From contig NJPS01000016.1 in the NCBI GenBank assembly GCA_002946415.1, positions 62,001-126,000 of the forward strand: a stretch of DNA of 64,000 nucleotides. The letters run 5' to 3'. Every line of letters starts with the position of its first letter. Position 1 is the first letter of the stretch. Source of the stretch: Rutstroemia sp. NJR-2017a BVV2. Lineage: Eukaryota > Ascomycota > Leotiomycetes > Helotiales > Rutstroemiaceae. The notes below the pieces were generated by a model. That model made no database searches, was not told the origin of the DNA, and saw only the letters and a list, made by a program, of their open reading frames with translations. The translations under genes were made by a program, and so were the position numbers. Positions 24,036 to 38,102 of this stretch are shown here, piece by piece.

Positions 24036-25655
24036 CTTGACAATGTTGGTGTTGCTGAAAATTCCACAGACCAACAAGGTCTTGCAAAAGGAAGAAAACT
24101 CGAAATGTATCTCTAGCTTGGATCGCCTTGCTAGCTGGGCTATGCACAAAGGCGGGCAGTATGATGTAGCCTATAATAGGGACGGCCTAAGAAAAGGCCA
24201 CGAACAGTCCGGAGCTGAAGGGTCAGCCAAAAGGTCGAAACCCGGCACGTTTGAGATTCTACGTCCGGGTCGAGAGCCACACCAATAACCTTTGGCTTTT
24301 GCGACGAGAATTGTATGACGAGCAAAGCCGAGCGCTGGAAAATCTGCGGCCCGCGGTTTCTTGGGGTGACAATTGCTTCGAGATGGGTATTTTACCACTC
24401 TTTGGTAATGACGCAGTACTGAATAAGCAGGACTTCCGATGCTTCAGAGCCCAGGCCAAGAACTCTTAATATGATGAAATGTTCATTTGATGTTGTGTTC
24501 CGGTGTCGCGGTGCATGACGGTTCCTCGCGCATCATGAGAGAAAGCAGAGAAGTGGAAAGAGAGTAATGGGAGAGCAAGCAGGAAACATTCAAACAAACA
24601 AAATGATGCGAGAGGGGAAGGTATATGAATATATAGCAATGACTAGGTGAGACAAGAAACGGGAAGAAATAACGCCGTAGGAACGTTATCCAAACGGCTT
24701 CAGAGACAAATCGTGAACGGAAGTGCTACCTACATCTGGATCTGGAGACCCCAATGTCAATCATTTGAATCATTTGAATGTGCCGGGTGGTTCGAGAATA
24801 GGATCATTGTGAATAGTATTGGATGAGCGAGCGGCACGCTTGTCGCCCAGATGCTGTGGGCAGGAGTATGGGGAGCGAGGAGATGATTTGATCTGGGAGC
24901 TGCCCAGGGGAAAAGAATGATTTTGGTTGTTTCTAATGTGGCTGTTGAAACATGAGAAAGGGTTTCATGGTGACAGTTCTGACCAAGTAGAGAAAGTGTA
25001 CGACGATTGATTGGATAGGAAAGGCGCTGGGTGTGCTGGTAACATCTTGCTAAATCCGCATCGCTCGTCTGTTTGCGATTCTGATATCTTGGCAGAAGGA
25101 GCTGAATCACCGGTTGATAGTGTAACGGTTAGGACATACGGCTTGATGATGGAATGGGACGCCTCTCATTATCTAGCTTATGAAAACTTATTAACATTAT
25201 TGACATCACCGCCATTAAGTCCCGTTGCTCCAAAGGCTGACGAACCGATGCTGGGGTGTGCTCTGTAGTGAACCGTGCTATCGACACCCTGCTCGCTCGG
25301 AATATCTTCCCTCATTGGTCCACGCCGTCAACCAAAGTCGGGCCGCCTTCCAAACCATAAAAATCTACAGCCTTCAATTCAGCCTTGTCGACGAGGTACA
25401 GCAAAACCAGCTTTAATTATTACGTTACCACTGAGCAGTCGGCGACATTGCAGGTCTTAATTACATATACATACAAGTTGTATCTTACTCATCTGCCATC
25501 GCACTTATTAATTCGCTTCAATTCGTTCTCTTCCAACACAAAATCAAGAGTCGGAAAGTCTACGCCGCGCTCATACTATAAAGGAATTACCTCCTACCTG
25601 TACACACGGCGCAGGCACAACTACTCTTAGCTACTCTCGATTATTCTAATACACA
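24036..25655. other. Intergenic, 1.6 kb
   Basis: Promoter of the Ser/Thr-rich gene on the left and of the 25.7-kb gene on the right. One tRNA-like 5' segment at 25111-25155 is listed separately. Several short frames exist, none protein-like enough to call. Confidence 0.45.
25111..25155 (+). other. tRNA-like 5' fragment (truncated)
   Basis: The segment contains TAGTGTAACGG at 25118-25128, which fits the box A consensus, followed by GGTTAGGACATACG, like the D-arm and first anticodon-stem strand of a His/Glu/Asp-type tRNA. No matching box B (GGTTCGANTCC) or 3' acceptor strand follows within 200 bp, so it does not look like a functional tRNA. It may be a relic or chance. Confidence 0.3.
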
Positions 25656-26246
25656 ATGGCGGCCGAGTCTACCACCCCAGTTAAAGTACCAAAGAGTGCT
25701 TCGTCCTATACGCCCGCCACACAAGACCCAGATCTCCGCTCACAGATCAACACTCTCCTTCTAAAAGACGGGCATGTAGCTAAGTGAGTTCCCCCTCCAC
25801 CTCTTTACTCACTAAACGCCTTTCCTCTCCTAAACCACATCCCCTCCTTCCCTACTCCCGTACCTCCACTTCCCCCCATCCATCTCCCCCAAGTCCTAAC
25901 ATCCACCACCCCCAGAATCCAAGACCACCTCCTACATGCGCTCCACTCCTCCCCCACCAACTGGCCCACGCTCATCCAAACGCACGCCCTCACACTTCTG
26001 CGCAGCGGGAAATACACGACATTCCCCGAACTCATGTCGAAGGTACTGGAAGACATACGGGCCGACACCCTAAGCGCGTCGTCCTCGTCTTCTGCGACCA
26101 ATGGGTCTGCGGCCACGAACGGAGCTGCGAGTAAGAACGGGCATGGAGAGCGGGGAGCTAGTCTTGCGTTGCCGAAGAATGTGGTGGAGGAGGGGATTAA
26201 GATTACGAGGGAGAGTTTGGAGGGGGTTTGTGAGGTGGTTGAATGA
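25656..26246 (+). CDS. Small two-exon protein of unknown function
   Basis: Exons 25656-25783 and 25916-26246 give 152 residues with an in-phase junction inside a Lys codon (donor GTGAGT, acceptor CCCAG). The start MAAESTTPVKVPKSA is preceded by ACACA, a good Kozak-like context. The middle reads DHLLHALHSSPTNWPTLIQT and LLRSGKYTTFPELMSKVLED, suggesting two or three helices. A Ser/Ala/Asn-rich linker follows, then LALPKNVVEEGIKITRESL near the end. The ordered ends look conserved, but I cannot name the family. No signal peptide or membrane segment is seen, so the product is probably nuclear or cytosolic. Confidence 0.65.
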
Positions 26247-26958
26247 GTGGGCGCGGGTGTTGAGAGAAGTTAGCATTGGGGTGGAGGTGGGATGAAGGAC
26301 TTGGATAAAGGGTAGACTGGGGATGTGGATGGAGGGCCATGTGTCAGTCAGTTCATGCAGAGATTGGGGATTACGGAGTTAGGATAGGAGGGAGCGGAGA
26401 GACCAGAGTCAAGACAAAAGTGGAGCTTGAGCTGAAAGGAAGGGAGGACAAGCCGATAGAGAGGATGGGGCAGAGCAAAAGAGACGGTAAATGAAGATAG
26501 TGGGCGGAAAGCGAGGATCATGTAAACCGCAGGAATGACAATAGAGATTGGGCTTGGGGACACTAAGGGTCATTTGACAACCAGGGGGTTATTGAATTAC
26601 ATATCTCTACAAACATTCGAGACAGGAGACTCTTGCAAGTCAATTGCATTTCGGGATAGTGCTACCTGGGTGTTTTGGCATCTCATCACGAGTACAACAA
26701 TTGAACAGTTTTGGACAAAATATTATCAGAATTTTTTATTGGACGTCTATGCTAAGGTACCATCTCAAAGTGATATATGACTGGACCAGGGAAGATTTTT
26801 CTGCAGTCCTTTGCAGACCTGAAAACGCTTCGCTGTTTGGGGAGTAAAAACATGTCTGCTGCTTAACATCTCCCGAACCCCCTTCAAATCTTACCAGGTC
26901 ATATGCCCCTTGTCATGTTTATGTGACCAAAGACGAGAAAGAAATTAGGTGTACACAT
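26247..26958. other. Intergenic, convergent 3' ends
   Basis: This is the 3' flank shared by the small plus-strand gene and CDC48. No feature is supported. Confidence 0.5.
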
Positions 26959-29743
<2,785 letters not shown>

Positions 29744-31146
29744 CTTGACAATTCTTGGCCTTCTCGATATGTAACAGCTCAGTGAGTTCTAATAAGTGCC
29801 TCGTCGAATCGCCCGGGTTTGGCGATGGGATTGTGAGAAAAGAAGGGATTATCAAAAGGAATGGAAGACAAAGCTAGAGAATTGTCAATCCAAGAAGTGA
29901 TGATGGGAGGTTGTATGTTGGATGGAGGAAAGAAATAGTTGTGTTGGAGATCAAGACAGAGTAGACAGCTCAAGAAAGTAAGTAGTGGGTTAGTAGCGTT
30001 CCTGGATGACGGAACTGCGCTAATGATTCAGACTATGGGCGGCGGTTCTAAGCCTTCTATTGGTTTCGATCCGCTTAAATAATTCATTGAGGTTGGCGAG
30101 GCGGAAGGTCAAATAGGCAGCGAGAGGGCCACGCAGCCAATGTTTACCTACGGCCTACGGACTCGCCTTTCGCCTCTTCGCTATGCAAAAGAACGGTGAA
30201 TATATAATCAGCCTCGCATCGGAAAGAATGTCGTAGAATCAACGGCACTATAACACGTTACCTCAACTTCTATCGCCATCAAAAGTCTTATTTTCTAAGT
30301 TTCAATGCTATCCATCCCTCCCACCATCCCCACCTGCTTACTCCGTTAACCTTATCTAGCGATAAGGATGGATGAGACAATGTCTGAAAATGATGAACGC
30401 TTCAATTGCCATCGACCCTCCATGAACGAGTCATAAGTAATTATATATCATCCAGCCAGTCATCTCTCCCACGCTCTGAATCTTCAGTCGCCACACTTCC
30501 GTTGCCGACGTTCTTTTCATTTCTACGCCGTTTCCTTACCGTCGGCTGGCGCTTTTCAACATTGGGTACACTAAGAATAGGTTCACGGAACACTTTCTCA
30601 GGCGTGGCGCTTGCATTGTTTATTATTTACATACGTCTCGGTCAAAAAAGACCAAGGGCAAGCACGAGGCAAATGGACGAATACCGTCTTTCTCTCCGGG
30701 AGCTTTCCTTCTGGAAAGTGCCTTATTCACCCGTTTTACCTCTCAATAAGTGAAAGTTCACATTGAGCTGCCACCGAGAAGCAGATTCTTGGACAGGTCT
30801 CTAAAGGTCAAGCAAAGCACAGAAAGTGACGAGACCAGCAATGGATGAGATAATGGTTCCATATCTGTCATTTTACTTTGTGAAAAATCCAACATCGCCA
30901 AGATATACAAGCAAATGGTGTATTCCCGGAGCTATGCTGCGCTCCCCGAAATCGTCGAAGAAAATAAAGAAGAATTTTGCCCTACCACGGCCACGACTGA
31001 ATCAGTACTCTGCTCTTCCACCGCACTCTAATGACTCCGGACCAATTCTTGGACCCCTGGACCCCTACCCCCTGTTCCCAGTACCACCCTCAGAAGCTCC
31101 TTGGTCCCCTCGGCTTTGATTTGCCCTCCTCCGTTCCTATCGCCAG
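29744..31146. other. Intergenic: CDC48 promoter region
   Basis: This is the upstream region of CDC48 plus downstream flank of the small 31-kb gene. Short frames such as 30406-30753 begin with non-ATG codons or show no family resemblance. No RNA gene is seen. Confidence 0.45.
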
Positions 31147-31614
31147 TTACCAACTCTTCACCTTTCTCCTCGCCCCCAGAATCCTCCACACCACCCCTCC
31201 ATCCTCATCCCCCTCTTGCTCTGCCATCTTTACCATCCCTATCACAGGCACCACATCCCTCCAACCCCTCATTCCCGGTCGCGATTCCATCCAAGTCTCC
31301 ATCATCTCATAACTCATGATCGATGTATCCTCAGTCGGGATACCCATTGCGATCAGTTCGTGACGGTGAGATTCTGGAACAAAGCTCGATAGTTGTTGTG
31401 TTGGATGCATTTGTGAAGAGGAGCTGTGGGTTAAAGGGTCAGTGTTGAGTTTGGACGTGGGAGTGGGAGGTAGGTAATTGAGAGGAGCAGGTCAAGTGGG
31501 ACGGGATGGAGAGGGGTAAGAAGGAGGGATGGGCGGGGAGCGGCAGGCGACATACGAATAAAAGGATGGACTTGGAGTGATAGAAGCGGAACTTGGAGTC
31601 TCGAGGAATGGCAT
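31147..31614 (-). CDS. Small two-exon protein (111 aa), unknown function
   Basis: No single frame shows this gene. Exon 1 (31614-31556) starts at ATG with MPFLETPSSASITPSPSFYS, and exon 2 (31423-31147) continues SSSQMHPTQQLSSF. They are joined across a 132-nt intron with donor GTATGT and acceptor CCCACAG, phase 2 on both sides. The downstream part has an ordered, acidic, Met-rich section (IPTEDTSIMSYEMMETWMES, then GWRDVVPVIGMVKMAEQE) and a basic end, GARRKVKSW. I cannot name a family. Correct phasing, a proper ATG and an ordered C-terminal half make a real gene likely, but there is no homology evidence. Confidence 0.5.
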
Positions 31615-32694
31615 GACCGACGTAACAAACGTATGATCGAAGGAGAAAATGCGGTCCAATAGTGGTCGTCAAAATAGTACCAGGTAGGACTTCAAAATCG
31701 CAAAGCGTAACGACTTCGTCGAATAGAATTCCGAACGCAACTTAGAACTGTAACCAGAATCTCAATGCACAAAAAACAACCCATCTCAATCCCAAGTCCA
31801 CGATAGTTATACTTATACTTCTATACAAACCCCTCCTCAACCATCCCACCCCAACCTTCCTCACAATGAAAAACCCCTCATTACACCGCAACTCCTGATT
31901 TCATCAATCCATCAATCAATCAGCCATCACCATCATCATGCCTCCCACCAAACCATCACCAGCTGACATTGCGACTAGGCATCTCTCCCCTATGATGTAG
32001 TTTCCGCTCTAACCATAAAGACTGCGCCACCCCAAAATTCAGCCTCACTTCCAACTCCGGAACTGAATTCACAATCTCAAACCATACAACATCGGACACG
32101 TCCGGATAAATATTTTCTTCTAGGTAGATTCAGGAGTTCTGGATGCCGGTGTGCCTGGTGGGCCCTGTTTCTTTCCTCTCCTTTGCTTGTCTCTAATGAC
32201 TATTATGTCATTTTTAAGGGTTGTGTAGCGCGCGCATGCAATGAACGGGAAGCAGGAGGGGTCTAGAATTCGCATCTCCACTATTGAAGTGCCTGCTCCT
32301 GCTCACAGAAAACAAACAGCCATCATTCAGGAAAAAAGTGCAATTAAAAGTCGAGGAGAAATTTATCATTCGTATTCGATTCGCATCAAAGCATTGCACG
32401 CATCTTAGCGCAGCGCAACACAAGTAAAGCGCCCCCATCATCACATCAGACTCCTAGAACTCGCGATCATGCATTTCTTAAGCACACTTCCTCTCTCTAT
32501 CCCTCCCTCTTTCCCGCGGCCTTCTTTCTGTATATAACCGGTGCATACAGTAAAACCCCTGCCAGCCAATTGTATTCCGAAAAGTTGTTACAAAGAAATG
32601 AGGTTTCTGGTTGTTACACGTTCCGCTGTTTGTTTCCATTCCCGATTGCCCGTTTTTATACCCCGTCTATACCATTTTTTTGGGTTGTGTCTGT
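31615..32694. other. Intergenic
   Basis: This stretch holds the upstream region of the 111-residue gene and the 3' UTR of the NADH dehydrogenase gene. A 20-codon ATG frame near 31939 is too short to support. Nothing else is seen. Confidence 0.45.
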
Positions 32695-34534
32695 TTATTC
32701 TCTCGAGACATCACGTCCGAAAGTCTTGGATTTGAGCCAGTCGATAACGACTAGGACACGGTTACGTGCTGTTTGTAATGTTAGATTTGTGATTGGATAT
32801 AGGGAGGTGGGATAGACTTACTGCTAAAGCACATGCTCAAGTATGCACTTCTCCAGAACAAATATGTCAATCCACCACCAGTAGCAAAGTTACCGTTCAT
32901 CCAGCTAACATCAGCAACAGCTCTCTCACTACCAATGTAGGCTAATGAACCTTGATGAGTGTAGTGGAATGGCTTGATGTCCTTGATCCTTCTCAATTGC
33001 TTTTGGTGCAACTCGAGCTCTCGCGCAGTGGATGCGGCGTCACCAGGGCCAAGGTTCAAAGATTGGCTAAGCTCTTGAATCTTTGATTCAATGGCATCAG
33101 TCTTTGCCATTGTGTTGAAAAGACGGGCCAAGAAAGCGCCCTCTTGGGATGCGACTTGGGCAGTTGGTGCATATCCAGCAACAGCACAGTCACCAGTAGC
33201 CCAAATGTCCTTAGTACCCTGAACAACAAGGTACTCGTTTACGGCCAGGCCACGTCTGGAATCCTTTTGTGCAGGGATTTGTGCCATAAGATCCTTGACC
33301 ACGGGACGAACCGCATTTCCAGTTGCCCACACCAGAAGACCGTACGGCATGACCTCAGTGTATTTCTTTCCATCTGGTCCGGTGGCTTCGGCCTCAACAG
33401 TCGTATCAGTGACCTTCTTAACTGCAGTCTTAGTCTTGATGGTGATTTTCTCCTCCTTGAAAGTTGACTCGGTATATTCAATCAATTGCTTAGAGAACAT
33501 AGGAAGAACGTTAGGGAGAGCTTCGATGAGAGTAACCTTGAACTTGTCGCTGATTTCTGGAACCCACTTCTTGATATCTTGATCGAAGAAATCTTGAAGT
33601 TCACCAGCAAATTCAACACCAGTCGGTCCACCTCCAACAACGACCATATGTAAGAGACGCTCAACTTCCTCAGGAGTTTGGTCCTTGAAGGTCGCGGTCT
33701 CAACACAGTCCATGATTCTCTTTCGGATTTGCTGGGCGTCACCGATCTCCTTCAAGAAGCAGGAGTGCTCTCTCACACCAGGAATTCCGAAAGTTGCATT
33801 TTCAGCACCAACACTTACAACCAACATATCATATGGAACCTCGGTCTTGCTGGTGGCACCTCTGATGTCAGAATTGTCGTCAATGGATACAGTTTTTCTT
33901 TCTGGGTCAATCTTGGTAGCCTCTGCTTCGTAGAACTTGACAGCAGCCTTCTTGTGTCTAGTTATACTGCGGATAGGCTCCATAATGGATCTGTGTTCGA
34001 CGGTACCGGTTGTACATGATGGTAGGAGGGGTGTGAATAGGAAGTAGTTTCGAGGAGAGATGACGATGACGTTATAGTTCTCGGTGTCGAGTTTTTTCAG
34101 AAGAGACACAGCACCCCAACCAGTACCTAGCCAATTGAAGTCAGCTTGTGGTAAAGACGATCAGGCCAGATTTTGTATATACCAAGAATAACCAGATTCT
34201 TCTTCGTTGGATCTGGTTCAAATTGCTCTTCTGGATGGCGCAACTCCCAAACCTCATATCCAAGATAAGCAGTTCCTGCAAGCAAAGACAGATATGTGAG
34301 ACGCCATGTCCATCTCAAAAGGCGGAATCGACGGGGCTTTTTCACAGGAGCAACATCTGCGTAGGTTCGACGAGCAATTTGCTGAATCTTGCTCTTATCG
34401 ATGTTGAGTCGGGAGCTCGGGCGCGCATGTGAGAAGAGAGCTCTATTTGAGGTTGCGAAGGATCGTTGCGCAACTGTGCGGATACCGACAGATGAGGTTG
34501 GTAACCTCATCATTGCTCTTGTCATTGACGCCAT
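32695..34534 (-). CDS. NDE1: Alternative (type II) NADH:ubiquinone oxidoreductase, mitochondrial
   Basis: This is a single-subunit, non-pumping NADH dehydrogenase of the inner mitochondrial membrane that passes electrons to ubiquinone. Exons 34534-34183, 34126-32822 and 32768-32695 give 576 residues. The N-terminus is a basic presequence (MASMTRAMMRLPTSSVGIRT) followed by a hydrophobic anchor, YLSLLAGTAYLGYEVW. The FAD site GTGWGAVSLL is formed across the first intron, and the NADH site is VVVGGGPTGVEFAGEL. Further family marks are ATGDCAVAGYAPTAQVASQE and the C-terminal TRNRVLVVIDWLKSKTFGRD, which lies in exon 3 and is missed if the last intron is ignored. There is no EF-hand insert, unlike some calcium-dependent external enzymes. 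External (Nde) rather than internal (Ndi) orientation is inferred from the anchor after the presequence. Confidence 0.93.
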
Positions 34535-35424
34535 ACTCCAAGAGAAGGAGATGAGGAGGGGTTGTGGGAATCTCTCGCACTGCGGTAGCGGAATAGAAAT
34601 ATTTTGAAGAGGGAAATTTTTATTATGATGAATTGCTCAGCTAGATCAGAGCTAAAATTACAGGGTTGTGATACTTATCCAATATAAATTAGAGATAAGC
34701 TCCGGCTGTCTTGTGCCTTCTTTTGGAGAAAAAAGAGAGGGAAAAAACGCCCCGCGCGAAAAAGCAAAGAAAAGCCATAATCCAACGATTTTTGTTGCAA
34801 TTGTTTCGATTATTCGATGATGATTGCCCATGTCATTCTTGCTCAGCACTCAACATAAACCACTCACCAGGTCAGCAAATCTACAGTACATACATCTACG
34901 ACTGCTCGTCTTCTGGGAGCTCGAGTTGCCCTTAATTGGACGTGGGGCAAGCCAGGAGCAACTTCGGTCTGACTGTGCTTTCTTCATTTTGCTTCTCATC
35001 AATTGTTCCTGAACTCAACCACATCATTCACAAATACTACCCCCTCAACTTCCATGGTGTCTATCCGAGCAAGATGGGTATGAAATGCTGTTGCCAGAGT
35101 GGGTAGCATGGTATCGCATCTTCTCTGCAAAAGAAGCACTTGTTTACCAGAATCTCGGTCATTCGGAGAACTTGGAATCTCACCAGTTCCCGAATCCCGA
35201 GATCCATCAATGACGAAGAGCGAGTGCTAAAGTTGTTGGGAGCATCTGAGGTACTCAGACTCGAGCTTAGAATGAGCTCTAGAATGTGAATATACCAAGT
35301 CTTTCATGGGAGCCGCCTCCGCACGCTTTGCTGATGCTGGAAGTTGTTGGTAGTTGGTAGGTACCGCGTACCCCAATGTACAGATACGTCCCACCACAGC
35401 TGTTGCTTGTAGTTATGTCTATCA
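34535..35424. other. Intergenic: promoter of the NADH dehydrogenase gene
   Basis: This is the spacer upstream of the NADH dehydrogenase gene and downstream of the Cys-rich gene, both on the minus strand. No supported features. Confidence 0.45.
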
Positions 35425-35750
35425 CTACGCTTCCATGCTTGCCTGACGAGCTAGAAATACATCTTCTTCCGTATAATCATGTTCATTTACGATCCATAAT
35501 GCGGAGCATCCACCAATACACTCAGGGTGCCAGAAAGCCCTGAATCTTCTCCGTGCCATGATGCTATGGCTCGCACCACCACATCTGCAGTACCACCCTA
35601 CCGACCTGTGTCTAACCAACTCGCCAATGCTACGTCGTTCATACCGAGGCTCTTCGTTCCGCAGAACGCACATGTTGTGAAGCTTGCGGCTGTTTTTCTC
35701 GCAGCCGTGTTGTTACATCTCGTGCAAGTCCCTATAACCCGCGAGGCCAA
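35425..35750 (-). CDS. Cys-rich zinc-ribbon-like protein, 5' end unresolved
   Basis: This gene appears only after splicing. The last exon (35597-35425) reads GWYCRCGGASHSIMARRRF, then FWHPECIGGCSALWIVNE, and ends RQASMEA. The preceding exon reads TCTRCNNTAARKTAASFTTC, then AFCGTKSL, and joins it across a 47-nt intron (35644-35598; donor GTATGA, acceptor GGTAG), phase 1 on both sides. The spliced product has CxxC, CxxC, CxC and CxxxC pairs, the pattern of a metal-binding fold. No ATG is seen in the open part, so at least one more exon must lie upstream, or the gene is truncated. Function is unknown; short Cys-pair proteins of this kind are common in filamentous ascomycetes. The reverse strand also has a 75-residue frame, but it lacks such structure. 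Confidence 0.5.
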
Positions 35751-36369
35751 ATGATCTCACTGCACATTTGGTAGGTTTGGCCAATTGAAACTATCGAAGA
35801 GGACGGCTGAGGTTTTGGGTTAGCTCAGCAGAACTAGGTGAGTGGGAGAGCGAAGTCGTACGTGTAAGGTAAGAATCTTATATACAATGCGGGTGCCTAC
35901 CTCACCTCATTACCTGGCTACCATTACAAATTTTCAGGTAGCGCAGTTGATGGGTATCATGTTTGCCTTGTTCACATGTGCCTGCCAATAATCTCACAGC
36001 TGATTCCTAACAGAAACTGCGGTTGCTAGTAGTGATTGGCGAATTAAGTTGGAGCAACTTTACTAGTAAGGCTGGAATGTAGTACTCTAACTCCGCGCTT
36101 TTTATGAGGCTGACAGCTATGGGTGGATGAAGAACAGAGGCTGGCTGTGTGAGAACTAGAAGGATATAGTTGAGGAGTTCAGGTGCAAAATTCGACAAAC
36201 AAGCAGACACGAAGACGAAGTAGGATCGAGCAACGAACGAGCCTGTGAGTCAAGCCTCTCTACAGAGCCCTTTGTTCCCGTGCGATGCATTCATTCACAT
36301 CCTATTTGGCAACCTTGCGAGGTGCATACGGTATGTACAACCTGCTATCTTGTTTATGAGTTAGTAGCA

Positions 36370-36560
36370 AAGCCTACGGGCAGCCTACAGGATATGGTGA
36401 GCACACCGGATATGGGCAGCCCACGGGATACAGGGAGCCCCACGGGATATAGGCATCACACCGGATACGGGCAGTCCACAGGATATGGGGAGCCCACGAA
36501 ATATGGGGAGCCCACTGAATATTGGAAGTCTACATAATATGAAGAGGCCACCCGACCCGT
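36370..36560 (+). repeat. 18-bp minisatellite, about 9 units
   Basis: Imperfect tandem copies of an 18-bp unit close to GGATATGGGCAGCCCACG run from about 36390 to 36555, with a partial copy before. Most units are exactly 18 bp; one is 19 bp, which shifts the reading frame. In one frame the unit encodes a hexapeptide like DMGSPR, in another GYGQPT. Divergence rises toward the right end. Confidence 0.85.
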
Positions 36561-37824
36561 CACCTATTATTGCAAACGGAGAATTAGTGGGCATGCAAAA
36601 AGTCGATGGTGTTAGGGCTGTGACGTTGCTGGCTGAGAGGGGTTACAACTCAATTTGGCTTGTGGAGTTACGTGCATCGCTCGAGGTAATTTTGCCTACT
36701 GCCTTTGTGAATCTTGTCACCACCAAGAACCCATATACGTCGTGAGGAAAAGCGCAGTATCCTCAATTTCCCTTTCTTCGGAAGGTCCGAATCTCATAGT
36801 TGAGGATTTCTGCATCTAAAGAATTTCTCTGAAACATAATTCCTGTCACTTCTGCGTCGTAAGGAGATCAACTAAATCTACATAGATAGCACAGGCTGCA
36901 ACCGAGTCATCACCAGCATGGTGTGGCTCCATCGACAAGTTCGTTCTTCGTCTCCCTTGCGATGACGCTCTTATGCCGAATCAAATCACAAATGAAGTCG
37001 CCTTCAAAAGATATATCGCTTCAAAACTTCCTCATATTCCTGTACCTCGAGTCTACCACTACATCGCAACAGATGAACCAGAAACTTCATTCATCGTCGA
37101 AGAATTCATAGACGGCACTCCCCTAAACTTAACTTGGATGAGCTTCACAGAGTCTCAAAAAGACCGTATAGCCCACGAACTTGCAGTCATCTTGGTCGAC
37201 CTTGTACAAGTCCGATTCGACATGATCGGGGGTTTGAATCCCGAAGACTTTACAGCGGCTCCAACAGTCGAAGGTTCTAAACTCTTCAAAGGGCGTGGCA
37301 AGTTTCACAAGAATGAGTGCTATCTTATTGGCCCATACAAAACTACTAAAGAGTATATGATTGCTTGTTATGATAAAGAGATATACTATTACACTCATGC
37401 ATCTGAAGACGATATCGACGCAGATCTTTTCGAGGAAACCACGATAGGAGAATTTGTCGAACAGCTGAGAAAGAAACGAGCAGCACTGGAATCAACAGAC
37501 ATACCCGACCAGCCATTCGTACTAATTCATGGTGACTTCCACGGCCGAAATATAATGGTGAACGGCGACCGGATCGCAGCAGTGATCGATTGGGAATTCG
37601 CCGGGTCGTTTCCTTTGGGCGAAGCCTTGTCGGATGGGGGTATTACCGTGGTGGAAGCGCAGACTGAGGAACTGGATGATGAGAATACGGTTTGGGATGG
37701 GAAGATACGACGTTTCATTCTGGAATTGACGAGCGAGAGGAAGTGGGAACAGAGTGATGTTGATTTGCTTATGGGAGATGGGGATTTTGAACTGGGAAAT
37801 GTGAGAAGTGAGATGTTTCCTTGA
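36539..37824 (+). CDS. APH-family (aminoglycoside phosphotransferase-like) kinase
   Basis: Exon 1 (36539-36685) and exon 2 (36895-37824) join in phase 0 to 358 residues. Exon 1 gives the nucleotide-loop strand region VRAVTLLAERGYNSIWLVEL, and exon 2 supplies KFVLRLPCDDAL and NEVAFKRYIASKLP, the remaining N-lobe of the fold. The catalytic loop is IHGDFHGRNIMV, with Asp and Asn in the usual spacing, and the metal-binding motif is VIDWEFAG. Such proteins are abundant in filamentous fungi and their substrates are mostly unknown; antibiotic resistance should not be assumed. The start is uncertain: ATGs at 36485, 36539 and 36593 are in frame, and the first lies inside the 18-bp minisatellite. The 209-nt intron has donor GTAATT and acceptor CACAG. 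Without exon 1 the protein would lack its ATP-binding strand. Confidence 0.78.
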
Positions 37825-38102
37825 AGGGCATATCCCGTGAGCTTCGCGTGACTATTGGGGGTACTAGCTACCCGACCACGTCGATTACTCCTTCGTTCTG
37901 ACATTTGTAGGATTAATTAAACTCTTGATATTCTTTCCAAACCTAGTTTCTAGAATCTCTCAATGTTCAGATGATCCCCGAACAAGAAAAGATTCGACTT
38001 AGACAAGTACTGAACATTCTACATCTGGTAGATGGTTCTCTGTGGTCAGGTAATGAGCCCACCCTGTGATGGAAGTCTCCCATCCACCATGTTGAGACTC
38101 GC

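Noticed and set aside
31939..32001. 20-codon ATG frame in the 31.6-32.7 kb spacer
   Set aside because: Too short and without splice or conservation evidence.
36973..37824. APH-like gene starting at the internal Met (283 residues)
   Set aside because: This form lacks the ATP-binding N-lobe strands, which are found in exon 1 in matching phase.
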